Source of the DNA: Christensenella massiliensis
GTDB lineage: Bacteria > Bacillota > Clostridia > Christensenellales > Christensenellaceae
Direction of reading: 5' to 3'
DNA length: 64,000 nt
NCBI GenBank assembly: GCA_900155415.1
Contig: LT700187.1
Coordinates: 1,240,001-1,304,000 of the forward strand
In this document: piece after piece, positions 33,369-42,438 of the stretch
Position numbering within the stretch: the first letter of the stretch is position 1
Layout of the letters: each line of letters opens with the position of its first letter
Translations under genes and position numbers: made by a program
Notes under the pieces: model-generated
What the model was told of the DNA's origin: nothing
The model's database searches: none
Seen by the model: the letters and a program-made list of their open reading frames with translations, nothing else

Positions 33369-33401
33369 AGCATTGGCGGAGTATTCTGCCAATGCTTTTT
33401 T
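33369..33401 (+). terminator. Rho-independent terminator after xylose isomerase-like gene
   Basis: AGCATTGGC pairs with GCCAATGCT, followed by TTTTT. Confidence 0.8.
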
Positions 33402-33511
33402 GATTTGCGGTGCCCCATGAGAAATTTTACAAAAAAGAACAAAGAACGGATAGGAAAACGGAAACTTTTGATGTAAAATAATAGTAACATTTCAAAAGGG
33501 CGGTAATTATC

Positions 33512-34540
33512 ATGATCGAGATTCAAAAAACAGGTGTAAAAGACGGAAAAGACGTTTTTGTGTATACTATTTCAAACGAAGCGGGCGGCCGCATGAAAGT
33601 AACCAATTACGGGGCGACCATCATGGCGGTGGAAATGCCGGATGCGGACGGTGCCGCGGCGGATGTGGTTCTCGGCTTCGAAACGCCGGAGGAATATTAT
33701 GGGGACCATCCGTTTTTCGGTGCGACAGTAGGGCGCTACGCCAACCGAATTGCGGGCGGACAGTTCACAGTAGGCGGAAAGGATTATGTAATTCCCTGCA
33801 ATGAAAACGGCGTCAATCTTCTGCATGGAGGAAACAATAGTTTGAACCGTAAGGTATGGGATGCGTCTGCGGAAGAGAATACATTGTCGCTCACCTATCA
33901 CAGCCCGGACGGCGAGGATGGGTTCCCGGCAGCTGTGGATATCCGTGTGGAAATGACGCTCACGGACGACAACACGGTGCGTCTCGAGTATTTTGCTGAG
34001 GCAGATGCAGATACCGTGCTGTCGCTGACCAACCATTCCTATTTTAATCTGCGCGGAGAGGGAGATATAGGAGACCATGTTCTGAAGATAGACGCAGGTG
34101 AATATACGCCTGTAGATGAAAACCTGATTCCAACGGGCGAAATCGCCGAAGTCGCGGATACGCCGCTCGATTTTACCCATCCTCATTTGATAGGGGAGCG
34201 CATCGAGGATCCATTTCCGCAGATGAAGCTTTGTGGAGGCTACGATCATAATTTTGTGCTGTGGGGGGCGGGCTTCCGCCGCGCAGCGCGCGTAGAGGAC
34301 CCGCAGAGCGGACGAATCATGGAGGTATATACGGATAAGCCGGGCATGCAGCTTTATACGGCGAACTTTGTGCCGGAAATGAAAGGAAAAAACGGAGTGC
34401 AATACGGGCCGCGCACGGCATATTGCTTTGAAACGCAGCTTTTTCCGGACAGTATGCACCACGACGAATTTCCTTCCTGCATTCTGAAAAAAGGAAAGAC
34501 CTATCATGATGTAACGGAATACCGTTTTTCTACAAAATAG
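33512..34540 (+). CDS. galM: Aldose 1-epimerase
   Basis: The 342-residue protein matches galactose mutarotases in length and motifs: GATVGRYANRI, NLLHGG (His in the substrate site), LTNHSYFNLRG with the second catalytic His, and GYDHNFVL containing the Asp and His near residue 245. The catalytic Glu is probably in CFETQLFPDS near the end. It interconverts alpha and beta anomers of aldoses such as galactose, glucose or xylose, in the cytoplasm. AAAGGGCGG lies ahead of the ATG. A single gene between terminators. Confidence 0.93.
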   Translation: MIEIQKTGVKDGKDVFVYTISNEAGGRMKVTNYGATIMAVEMPDADGAAADVVLGFETPEEYYGDHPFFGATVGRYANRIAGGQFTVGGKDYVIPCNENGVNLLHGGNNSLNRKVWDASAEENTLSLTYHSPDGEDGFPAAVDIRVEMTLTDDNTVRLEYFAEADADTVLSLTNHSYFNLRGEGDIGDHVLKIDAGEYTPVDENLIPTGEIAEVADTPLDFTHPHLIGERIEDPFPQMKLCGGYDHNFVLWGAGFRRAARVEDPQSGRIMEVYTDKPGMQLYTANFVPEMKGKNGVQYGPRTAYCFETQLFPDSMHHDEFPSCILKKGKTYHDVTEYRFSTK

Positions 34541-34561
34541 CAGAGATTCTTAAAAATATCG

Positions 34562-34592
34562 AAACGGCAGATGAACAAATCTGCCGTTTTTT
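34562..34592 (+). terminator. Rho-independent terminator after galM
   Basis: AAACGGCAGA pairs with TCTGCCGTTT, followed by TTT. Confidence 0.8.
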
Positions 34593-34643
34593 GTTAGTAT
34601 TTTATAAAATTTAACAAATCGGCATTTAAGGGCAAAATAAATA

Positions 34644-34652
34644 TGATATAAT
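34644..34652 (+). promoter_or_regulatory. Extended -10 promoter of the P-type ATPase gene
   Basis: TGATATAAT, a perfect extended -10 element 35 bases before the chosen ATG. Confidence 0.6.
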
Positions 34653-34686
34653 AAAACCATTATGGACGGTGTATGAGAGGAACAGT

Positions 34687-37089
34687 ATGGCGGAAGAGCA
34701 GCAGCGCTACGATTCGGACTGCCGGACGGGGCTGACGGATGAACAGGTCGAAAGCCGCGTAGAAGCAGGGCTTACCAACGCATTCAATACAAATACGACA
34801 AAATCCTACCGGCAGATATTCAAGGACAATCTCGTTACCTTTTTTAATATCCTGAATATGGTGTTTACCGTACTGATCGTCATGACGGGTTATATCAAGG
34901 AGCTTGTTTTCCTGCTTGTCGTAGTGGGAAATCTCGTCATCGGTATCGCACAGGAGATCGTCACGAAAAAGACGCTCGATAAGCTGTCGGTCATCGTGGC
35001 GGCAAAGGTGACGGTAGTCAGGAACGGAGCGGAAAAAGAGATCGGCGTGGCGGAGCTTGTGCTCGACGATGTGATGCAGCTCATGCCCGGCAATCAGGTA
35101 TGCGCGGACGGGATCATTCTCGAGGGTTCGGTAGAGGTCAATGAATCGCTGATCACAGGCGAGTCGGACGTCATTGCCAAAGGGCCGGGGGATTTTCTGT
35201 ATTCGGGAAGCTATATCGTATCGGGGAATGCGTATGCCCGCGTTGAGCGTGTGGGTATTGAAAACTATGCGAATAAAATATCATACGACGCCAAGGTGTC
35301 TAAAAAGCGCACCTCCGAGCTGCGCAATTCCCTGAACCGCATTTTGAAAGTGATCAGCATCATCATCGTTCCGGTCGGTGTTCTGCTTTTCGTAAAGCAG
35401 GGTCTTGTCGTAGGACTGCCCATAGCAGATAATACGGTGAAAACAGTAGGCGCGCTCATCGGTATGATCCCGGAGGGGCTCATACTGCTCACCAGTATTT
35501 CCCTTGCGACCAGCGCGGTGATCCTCGCAACAAAACGGACGCTCGTACAGGATCTTTATTGTATCGAGACGCTCGCACGGGTAGACATCCTGTGCCTCGA
35601 TAAGACGGGAACGATCACCGAGGGGAAAATGCATGTGGAAGAGGTGATCGCCCTCGACCCATCGCAGAATATAGAGCGGGTCTTATCCAATATGGCAGGC
35701 GCGCTGCAGGATGATAACGCAACATTCCATGCAGTCGTAGAAAAATTCGGCAAGAGCTTTGACCATGAAATAAAGTCTATCATACCTTTTTCCTCCGCAC
35801 GCAAATACAGCGGCGTATGCTTCGAGGGGGAAGGGACATGGTTCCTCGGGGCATTTGAATTCATTTTCCCTAACGGATATCAAGAGCTGGATGCAGAACA
35901 ATATGCTAAAAAGGGCAGCCGGGTGCTCGTGCTTGCCCACAGCGCCGCAGACGACGTAGAGGGCAATGCCGTTCCGGAAGGAATGAAGCCGGCGGCATTT
36001 CTGCTGATATCAGACCGCATACGGCCGGACGCGAAAAAGACGCTGCGCTTTTTTGAGAAGCAGCAGGTCGCAATCAAAATCATATCGGGCGACAGCCCGG
36101 TAACAGCAAGCGCGATTGCCGAGCGGGCGGGCGTCAAGAATTATGAAGCGGTGGACGCGACGACGCTCACAACGCAGGAAGCGCTTGAAGCTGCCGCAGA
36201 AAAATATGATGTGTTCGGACGCGTCACTCCAGCGCAGAAAAAAGAGCTGATTGCGGCCATGAAGCGCAGAGGACACACGGTCGCGATGACGGGAGACGGC
36301 GTAAACGATGTGCTCGCTCTGAAAGAGGCGGACTGCGGGATCGCGATGGCGTCGGGAAGCGACGCGGCAAAAAATATTGCCAACCTCGTGCTGCTCGATT
36401 CTAATTTTGCGACTATGCCGGACATCGTCAACGAGGGACGCAAGGTTATCAATAACATCGAACGTGTGGCCACCCTGTTCATTACCAAGACGGTATACGC
36501 GGTGCTCCTTGCGTTTGCGACGGTCATTCTGCTCGACAGCAGCTACCCGTTCACGCCCCTGCAAATGACGCTCATCAGCTTTATCACGATCGGTTTCCCG
36601 GCGTTCTTCCTTGCGCTGGAGCCGAATTTCTCACCGATAAAGAAGCATTTTCTTATCAATATCCTGAAGCGCTCGCTTCCGGGCGGCCTGTCTGTGATCA
36701 TCGGTATCCTTGCGGTCAATGTATTTGCAGGCATCTTCCAATATACGCCTGCAGCGGTATCGACGATGTGTATGCTCATGGCAGTCGCAGTCGGAATGTG
36801 GGTGGTAGCGAAAGTCAGCGTACCGTTTACGACTGCGCGCAAGGTCATTTTCGGCAGTGCGGTCGGGCTGTTCTTCCTGTGCCTCATTATTCCGTTTATC
36901 CGGGGATTTTTCGATATTTCGCCGATCAATCTGCCGCAGGTCGTAGTGGTGTGTATCTTTACGGTGATCGCGCCGTTTATGATGCGCGGGTTCGAGCGTA
37001 TCATTGAAAAACGCGCGGATAAATTTCTTTCTAAAAAGTTGATCAAAAAGGGTCTGCAGCTCACAGACGACGAGCTGAAAAGCAAGTAA
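34687..37089 (+). CDS. Cation-translocating P-type ATPase (CtpE-like)
   Basis: ATG at 34687 follows AGAGGA at six bases; an earlier in-frame ATG at 34669 lacks a site. The 800-residue protein has TGES (157-160) in the actuator domain, the phosphorylation motif D305-KTGT, GDGVND in the hinge, and ten probable membrane segments. The membrane motif is P262-E-G-L-I-L-L-T-S, the form seen in CtpE-type ATPases, which take up or transport Ca2+ in mycobacteria. It is not the heavy-metal CPC motif. The ion is inferred from family only. Monocistronic. Confidence 0.88.
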   Translation: MAEEQQRYDSDCRTGLTDEQVESRVEAGLTNAFNTNTTKSYRQIFKDNLVTFFNILNMVFTVLIVMTGYIKELVFLLVVVGNLVIGIAQEIVTKKTLDKLSVIVAAKVTVVRNGAEKEIGVAELVLDDVMQLMPGNQVCADGIILEGSVEVNESLITGESDVIAKGPGDFLYSGSYIVSGNAYARVERVGIENYANKISYDAKVSKKRTSELRNSLNRILKVISIIIVPVGVLLFVKQGLVVGLPIADNTVKTVGALIGMIPEGLILLTSISLATSAVILATKRTLVQDLYCIETLARVDILCLDKTGTITEGKMHVEEVIALDPSQNIERVLSNMAGALQDDNATFHAVVEKFGKSFDHEIKSIIPFSSARKYSGVCFEGEGTWFLGAFEFIFPNGYQELDAEQYAKKGSRVLVLAHSAADDVEGNAVPEGMKPAAFLLISDRIRPDAKKTLRFFEKQQVAIKIISGDSPVTASAIAERAGVKNYEAVDATTLTTQEALEAAAEKYDVFGRVTPAQKKELIAAMKRRGHTVAMTGDGVNDVLALKEADCGIAMASGSDAAKNIANLVLLDSNFATMPDIVNEGRKVINNIERVATLFITKTVYAVLLAFATVILLDSSYPFTPLQMTLISFITIGFPAFFLALEPNFSPIKKHFLINILKRSLPGGLSVIIGILAVNVFAGIFQYTPAAVSTMCMLMAVAVGMWVVAKVSVPFTTARKVIFGSAVGLFFLCLIIPFIRGFFDISPINLPQVVVVCIFTVIAPFMMRGFERIIEKRADKFLSKKLIKKGLQLTDDELKSK

Positions 37090-37092
37090 CAA

Positions 37093-37122
37093 AAAATGCC
37101 GGAGATTTTTCCGGCATTTTAT
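37093..37122 (+). terminator. Bidirectional terminator between ATPase and aldo/keto reductase genes
   Basis: AAAATGCCGG pairs with CCGGCATTTT with T runs on one side and A runs on the other, so it can serve both converging genes. Confidence 0.75.
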
Positions 37123-37137
37123 TTTGATATATGTGGT

Positions 37138-38130
37138 TCAATGCACCATGCGCGGCCCTTTATAGGGACGCGTAAAAGGCATAAAGAAAGATTCCTCGAA
37201 TGGACGGAAAGGCACCATTTGATAGATCTCATCGATTCGCTTCAAAACGTCTTCCGGCAAAGGGCCCTTTTCATAGGAAGCGAGATTACGCTCCACATTT
37301 TTTACGGTTCCGGCTCCTGTTACGACTGCGTGAATGTCGGGGTTGGAAAATGCGAAGCGCATCGCAAGATCGGCAACGTCCATATGAAGCTCGTCGCATA
37401 ACTCATATAGCTTCAAATATTGCTGCTGACGGGGCCTTGAGAGCCATGCGGGCTTTCTTTTCACCTGCTCGTCGTAACGCCTTGCGAGCGCTCCCTGCTG
37501 CAGAACGGAGCCGAGCAGGATCCCCATGTTTTGTTTTTTGGCGGCGGGGATGACCTCGATGGCTGCTTCCTGCCAAAGAAGGCTGTAATTGAAGGCTGTC
37601 AAAATCACGTCGAAAAAGCCGCTTTCGATGATGGGAACGATCTCGTATGCCGTCTTCTGCTTGAAAAAAAAAAAATGAATAATGCCCTGCCTTTTCAAAT
37701 CGGAAAGCACGTCCATCACGGGACCGTAATAGGCTTCGGGCCGGTTGAGGTCCTGCGGGCGTTCCCACCAGTCATACTGGAAAGGACGGTCGGGCTCATG
37801 CACCATCCAAATATCGATGGTGTCGCGTTTCAGACGGTTGAGGCTGTTTTCTACGGCGCGCAGCAGGCAGTCGCGGTCCTGCGGCAAAAATGGCTGCGGG
37901 TCATTGCTGAATTTTGTGGATACATATAGCTTTCCCTTGATGCCCGGAAGGATCGTTCCAAGCACCTCTTCGCTGCTGCCGTAAGCAGGCGCGGTATCGA
38001 TCAGGTTCACGCCGTGATCTACGGCAAACTGCAGCGCCGCAGCAAACTCTTCGCGCGGCGTACGCACGTCGCCGCCCATCGCCATTCGGCTCACATGAAT
38101 ATCGGTCCTGCCAAGCTTTACATATTCCAT
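37138..38130 (-). CDS. Aldo/keto reductase, with adapter sequence embedded in the assembly
   Basis: The start is placed at MEYVKLGRTDIHVSRMAMGG (38130), where homologues begin; the 10-residue upstream extension has no ribosome site. The 330-residue protein has the AKR tetrad D45, Y50, K73, H111 and reduces sugar or keto aldehydes with NADPH by family. Residues 153-164 read FFFFKQKTAYEI, which is the translation of the Illumina P7 adapter plus a poly-T/poly-A tract and not native protein; homologues have a strand such as FIGLGG here. The frame and length are kept. The native residues at this spot are therefore unknown. It is transcribed divergently from rhaB. Confidence 0.88.
   Translation of the reverse strand: MEYVKLGRTDIHVSRMAMGGDVRTPREEFAAALQFAVDHGVNLIDTAPAYGSSEEVLGTILPGIKGKLYVSTKFSNDPQPFLPQDRDCLLRAVENSLNRLKRDTIDIWMVHEPDRPFQYDWWERPQDLNRPEAYYGPVMDVLSDLKRQGIIHFFFFKQKTAYEIVPIIESGFFDVILTAFNYSLLWQEAAIEVIPAAKKQNMGILLGSVLQQGALARRYDEQVKRKPAWLSRPRQQQYLKLYELCDELHMDVADLAMRFAFSNPDIHAVVTGAGTVKNVERNLASYEKGPLPEDVLKRIDEIYQMVPFRPFEESFFMPFTRPYKGPRMVH
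37640..37675 (+). other. Illumina P7 adapter plus 12-base poly-A (assembly artefact)
   Basis: Bases 37640-37663 are the exact 24-base reverse complement of the Illumina P7 flow-cell adapter, followed by twelve A. In the other minus frames the known contaminant peptide FFFQAEDGIRD appears. Such a match cannot be biological. Confidence 0.97.
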
Positions 38131-38285
38131 AGACGTTTCCACTCTTTCGGATAGGATCATGAGCAGCTGCTCATACAGTCATTATAGCACAAATGGAATG
38201 TGACATCAATCATCAGGTGAACAATTTTTTTTTGCAGCGGACATAAAAATGTTTGAAAACTACATGAAAAGTATACTATTTTTCA

Positions 38286-38314
38286 TTGATTCCCGGGTTC
38301 GTTTTCAGTATAGT
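38286..38314 (+). promoter_or_regulatory. Promoter of the rhamnulokinase gene
   Basis: TTGATT (38286-38291), a 17-base spacer and TATAGT (38309-38314). No obvious operator is visible. Confidence 0.6.
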
Positions 38315-38349
38315 TATTATTAGGAACATAATAATAAAGGGGAAATAGC

Positions 38350-39816
38350 ATGAGCAAAATTTTGGCATTTGATTTCGGCGCTTCGAGCGGCCGTGCAATG
38401 ATCGCACAGTATACGGACGGAAAAATCACGATGAAGGAGCTTCACCGCTTTACGAACGATCCGGTCTTCGTGAACGGAACCCTCTATTGGGATGCGCTGC
38501 GCCTGTTTTACAATATCAAGCAGGGGATCACAAAAGCGGTCAACGAGGGCGGCTTTGATATGATCGGCATCGATACATGGGGCGTGGATTTCGGCCTCAT
38601 CGGAGAGGACGGGCAGCTCGTTCAGAATCCGGTCCACTACCGCGACGAACGTTCCGAGCAGCCGTTCCGCGAATTCCTGAGGCGGGTCGACCCCGGCGAG
38701 CTTTATGAGACGGCGGGCCTGCAGCACCTTGCGATCAATACGCTCTACCAGCTCATCTATCTGAAAGAGCAGAAGTCCGGGCTTCTTGAGGCGACGAAAA
38801 AGATACTCTTTACGCCCGACCTTTACAATTATTTCCTGACCGGAGAGATGCACACGGAATATACCATCGCTTCCACCTCCGAAATGCTGGATGCGAAAAG
38901 CAGGGATTGGAGCGATAAGGTGCTGGCGCTTGCCGGGATACCGCGTGAAAAGCTGTGCGATATCGTACAACCGGGCACGGAATGCGGCCTGCTGCGCGAT
39001 GAAATATGCGAAGAGCTGGGTGCGCCCAAAGCGAAAGTGATGTGTACGGCCGGGCACGATACGGCTGCGGCGGTCGCGGCAGTTCCAACGCAGGAGCAGG
39101 ATTTTATTTTCATCAGCTGCGGAACGTGGAGCCTGCTTGGAACAGAGCTGCATGAGCCGTGTATCAACGCGAAGGGAGCGGAATATAATTTTGCCAATGA
39201 GGGTGGCGTAGAGGGCACCTACCGTTTTCTGAAAAATATCATGGGGACATGGCCTATCCAAGAATCGCGCCGGCAGTGGATACGCGAGGGCCGTGAATTT
39301 GGCTTCGGAGAGCTCGAACAGATGGCGAAGAGGTGTACGCCTTTCCGCAGCTTGATCGACGTGGACAGCCCGGAATTCGGCAAACCGGGAAATCTGCCGC
39401 GGCGCATTCGGGACTTTTGCGAACGGACCGGGCAGCCCGTACCGCAGACAGAGGGAGAAGTGATCCGCTGTATCGACGAAAGCCTCGCGCTGAAATTCCG
39501 CTACAGCATCGAGCGGCTGTGCGAATGTACGGGAAAGGAATACCGTACAGTGCACATTCTCGGCGGCGGAACAAAAAGCGCGCTCCTGTGCCAGATGACC
39601 GCCGACGCGACGGGCATGACCGTTATTGCCGGGCCGGACGAAGCGACGGTGCTCGGAAACATCGCAGTACAGCTGATTGCGGCAGGGGAGCTTGCCGACA
39701 TCAGGGAAGCGCGCAGCGTTGTCGCGGCCTCCTGCGAGCCAGCGACCTATCTGCCGCAGGAAAAGCGGATGTGGGATGAAAAATACAAAGACTTCAAAAG
39801 CTTGGTCGAAGCGTAA
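38350..39816 (+). CDS. rhaB: Rhamnulokinase
   Basis: The 488-residue FGGY kinase matches RhaB: FDFGASSGRAM at the start, IDTWGVDFGLI with the substrate-site residues near 75, AGHDTAAAVAAVP with the catalytic Asp, CGTWSLLGTEL, and ILGGGTKSALLCQMTADATG. It phosphorylates L-rhamnulose, and in some bacteria other ketoses such as L-fuculose. AAAGGGGAAATAGC is the ribosome site. It is monocistronic, with no isomerase or aldolase beside it. With the rhamnose-mutarotase-like gene and FucI in operon 1 it may complete a deoxy-sugar route. Confidence 0.9.
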   Translation: MSKILAFDFGASSGRAMIAQYTDGKITMKELHRFTNDPVFVNGTLYWDALRLFYNIKQGITKAVNEGGFDMIGIDTWGVDFGLIGEDGQLVQNPVHYRDERSEQPFREFLRRVDPGELYETAGLQHLAINTLYQLIYLKEQKSGLLEATKKILFTPDLYNYFLTGEMHTEYTIASTSEMLDAKSRDWSDKVLALAGIPREKLCDIVQPGTECGLLRDEICEELGAPKAKVMCTAGHDTAAAVAAVPTQEQDFIFISCGTWSLLGTELHEPCINAKGAEYNFANEGGVEGTYRFLKNIMGTWPIQESRRQWIREGREFGFGELEQMAKRCTPFRSLIDVDSPEFGKPGNLPRRIRDFCERTGQPVPQTEGEVIRCIDESLALKFRYSIERLCECTGKEYRTVHILGGGTKSALLCQMTADATGMTVIAGPDEATVLGNIAVQLIAAGELADIREARSVVAASCEPATYLPQEKRMWDEKYKDFKSLVEA

Positions 39817-39823
39817 CGATAGG

Positions 39824-39854
39824 AAAGAGAACGCCGTGCGCGTTCTCTTTTTTT
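39824..39854 (+). terminator. Rho-independent terminator after rhaB
   Basis: AAAGAGAACGC pairs with GCGTTCTCTTT and is followed by a T tract. Confidence 0.85.
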
Positions 39855-39965
39855 GCAGAAAACGGAAAAAACGCCTGAAGTTTACAACTATGAAACAATT
39901 TGCTTCTATTCTGAGAAAGCTTAAGAGTTTATTAAGAAAAAACGGAACAGCCCGGCAGTATGCTA

Positions 39966-39974
39966 TGGTATAAT
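39966..39974 (+). promoter_or_regulatory. Extended -10 promoter of the MacB-like exporter operon
   Basis: TGGTATAAT fits TG-N-TATAAT. No good -35 is present 17 bases upstream, as is common with extended -10 promoters. Confidence 0.6.
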
Positions 39975-40054
39975 AAAAATGCGGATATTGCTGTTTGGGC
40001 GTTTTTCCTTTTGCATCTGACAGAGGCTTTTATTTTCCATTTTGGAGGGGAACG

Positions 40055-40798
40055 GTGGAACCGATCATTATAGCAAGAAATCTGAAAAAAACCTACCGTA
40101 TGGGAAATACGAAGATACATGCGCTTGCCGGGGTAGATATCGATGTGATGCCCGGCGAGGTGTGCGCGATCCTCGGTACGTCCGGCAGCGGAAAATCGAC
40201 GCTGCTTTCCCTCCTTGCGGGGCTCGAGCATCCGACCGCAGGCAAGATATTTATTCGGAAAAAACCAACTTATAAAATGAATGAAAGTGAATTGGTGGAT
40301 TTTCGCCTGAAGCATATCGGCTTTGTGTTTCAGTCCTTTAATTTGATGCCTACCATGACGGCGGCGGAAAATGTGGCGCTTCCCCTGATGTTCCGGGGCG
40401 TGCCGCGTGCCGTACGTATGAAAGCGGCGAACAGGCTGCTTGTAGAAATGGGGCTTGGGAAGCATCTGAAAAACATGCCGAACCAGCTCTCGGGCGGACA
40501 GCAGCAGCGCGTATCCATCGCGCGCGCCATCATTGCAAAGCCGGAGATCATTTTTGCGGACGAACCGACGGGAAATCTTGATTCGGTGACGGCGGAACAG
40601 ATCATGGAGATCATGTGCGGGCAGGTAAGGAAACGCGGCGCAACGCTCCTGTTTGTGACGCACGACCCGACAAAAGCGGAATATGCCGATCAGGTCATTC
40701 ATATCATAGACGGAAAAGTGGCGAAGCGTGAAAGACACGGGCCCGCCGCCGGAAAGACAGCACAGGCGGAATCAGAAACACAGGGAGAGGAAACATGA
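40055..40798 (+). CDS. ABC transporter ATP-binding protein, MacB/LolD type
   Basis: GTG at 40055 is chosen because GGAGGGG lies five bases ahead and homology starts there (EPIIIARNLKKTYRMG). The 247-residue protein has Walker A GTSGSGKST, signature LSGGQQQRV, Walker B IIFADEPTGNLDS and the H-loop THD. LolD/MacB-type ATPases drive mechanotransmission permeases, not bulk transport. The next two genes (an exported protein and an FtsX-type permease) overlap or abut it, forming a three-gene exporter unit. Confidence 0.9.
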   Translation: MEPIIIARNLKKTYRMGNTKIHALAGVDIDVMPGEVCAILGTSGSGKSTLLSLLAGLEHPTAGKIFIRKKPTYKMNESELVDFRLKHIGFVFQSFNLMPTMTAAENVALPLMFRGVPRAVRMKAANRLLVEMGLGKHLKNMPNQLSGGQQQRVSIARAIIAKPEIIFADEPTGNLDSVTAEQIMEIMCGQVRKRGATLLFVTHDPTKAEYADQVIHIIDGKVAKRERHGPAAGKTAQAESETQGEET

Positions 40799-42438
40799 AA
40801 AAACGAATCACGATCACTGCACTCATTGTCCTGCTTGCGCTTTCTTTTGCGCTGCCTACCGCCTTTGCTGCGGATATGCGCGGCACGGCGCTGCGCATCG
40901 ACAGCAAAAGCCAATATGAGGGAATGGATGCGACCTACCAAAACGGGTATAGCCCCGCCGTATCCGGCGGCGCTGCGCGGGTCATTCTCCCGCTGATCCC
41001 CGGCCCGGGAACGGAGCAGGTCGAGGAAGGAAAAGACGTAGCAGTCTCGGTCGATCTGGGAGACCCCCAAACAGCGCCGTTCATATTCAATAACTATGAT
41101 ACGTCCGTATCCTTGAAAGAGAACAAGCTGGCAGACGGAAAAACGAAGCAGTCCTATCTGGTGGACCTGCGTCTGCCGCTTGCAAAGGACCGGGTGAACG
41201 GAAACTATCCGGTCGTTATCAGGACGAGCTATCCGACGGCAGGCGGAGAAGTGAAGACGCAGGAATTTACTGTCTTTGTCAAGATCACCGACGGAACAGA
41301 CCCTGCGCCTGAGCCGAGTGAAGAGCCAAGCGGACAGCCGACGGAAGACCCGGGAACGGACCCGGGAGGAGATCCGGGATTTGACCCCGGAACGGGCGGC
41401 GGTGGCGGCAGCGGCGTGAGTTCTCAGCCGAAAGTGATCATCAGTAACTATGAGATCAGCCCCGATCCGGTAAACGCGGGTGAAAAGTTTACTGTGAAGG
41501 TGACGCTCACCAATACAAGCAAAGAGACGAGCGTGAAAAACATCACTGTCACCTTTAAGAGCCAGACGACGGACCTCATGCCCGGCGACAACACGAATAC
41601 GGCGTATATCGAAAAGATCGCCCCCAAAAAGACGGCTGATTTCAGCTTCACGATGGAAGCCCGTGCCGACGCAAAAGCGGGGCCGCAGAAGATCGACATC
41701 GCCATTGCCTATGAGGACAATCAGGCTGCGCAGCTTACGGCGGCAGACGAGATCAGCGTAGAGGTACATCAGAAGATACGCCTCGAATATGATCCGCCGA
41801 AATTCCCGGCAGAGGTCTATATGGGCGACACGACCTCCGCCAGCCTGAACCTGTATAATAAGGGGAAAAATATCTTATATAATGTAACGGTCATGCTTGA
41901 TGTGCCCGGGCTTACACCCGAATCGAGCGCGTTCCTCGGCAATATGGAATCCGGTACGGCAAAGACGGCGGATATCTACGCGGCGGTCGCGGCAGACCCC
42001 GGAATGGGGCTGGAAGAAGGGGCCGGAGCGGACGGTGATATGGCGGGCATAACAGACGGCGGAGCTATGGCGGAAGATGTTGCGCGGATGGTCGTATCGA
42101 CAGAAGCGGGAACGGCGGAGCCGGAGGACGGAGATGCAGGGCCTGTGCAGCCCGGCCCGGTGGAGGGCAATTTCATCGTTGCCTATGAGGATGAATACGG
42201 CGAAGAATATGAAATGAAGATACCCGTTGAGACGGTACTCGTTCCTATGCCGGATTACGGCGGAGATATTCCCATGGAGGAGGTCCCGGAGGAAGAGACG
42301 GCGGGCTTTCCGTGGTGGGGATGGCTCGTCATTGCGGGCGGAGCCGCAGCCGCGGCGGCCGTCATTGTGGTGAAAAAGAGAAGAAAGAAACGTGCACAGG
42401 AGCTTTCAGAGGAGCTCGAAGACGATGACATTTATTGA
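40795..42438 (+). CDS. Exported, membrane-anchored protein with CARDB-like domains
   Basis: The 547-residue protein starts with a signal peptide (KKRITITALIVLLALSFALPTAFA). The extracellular part has a first beta domain, a Pro/Glu/Gly-rich linker near 170-205, and one or two CARDB/NEW3-like immunoglobulin domains (IISNYEISPDPVNAGEKFTV ... ITVTFKS; RLEYDPPKFPAEVYMGDTTSASLNLYNKGKNILYNVTV). A single membrane helix (WWGWLVIAGGAAAAAAVIVV) and a basic then acidic tail follow. It overlaps the ATPase gene by 4 bases and the permease gene by 14. It probably replaces the usual membrane-fusion partner. Ligand unknown. Confidence 0.8.
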   Translation: MKKRITITALIVLLALSFALPTAFAADMRGTALRIDSKSQYEGMDATYQNGYSPAVSGGAARVILPLIPGPGTEQVEEGKDVAVSVDLGDPQTAPFIFNNYDTSVSLKENKLADGKTKQSYLVDLRLPLAKDRVNGNYPVVIRTSYPTAGGEVKTQEFTVFVKITDGTDPAPEPSEEPSGQPTEDPGTDPGGDPGFDPGTGGGGGSGVSSQPKVIISNYEISPDPVNAGEKFTVKVTLTNTSKETSVKNITVTFKSQTTDLMPGDNTNTAYIEKIAPKKTADFSFTMEARADAKAGPQKIDIAIAYEDNQAAQLTAADEISVEVHQKIRLEYDPPKFPAEVYMGDTTSASLNLYNKGKNILYNVTVMLDVPGLTPESSAFLGNMESGTAKTADIYAAVAADPGMGLEEGAGADGDMAGITDGGAMAEDVARMVVSTEAGTAEPEDGDAGPVQPGPVEGNFIVAYEDEYGEEYEMKIPVETVLVPMPDYGGDIPMEEVPEEETAGFPWWGWLVIAGGAAAAAAVIVVKKRRKKRAQELSEELEDDDIY

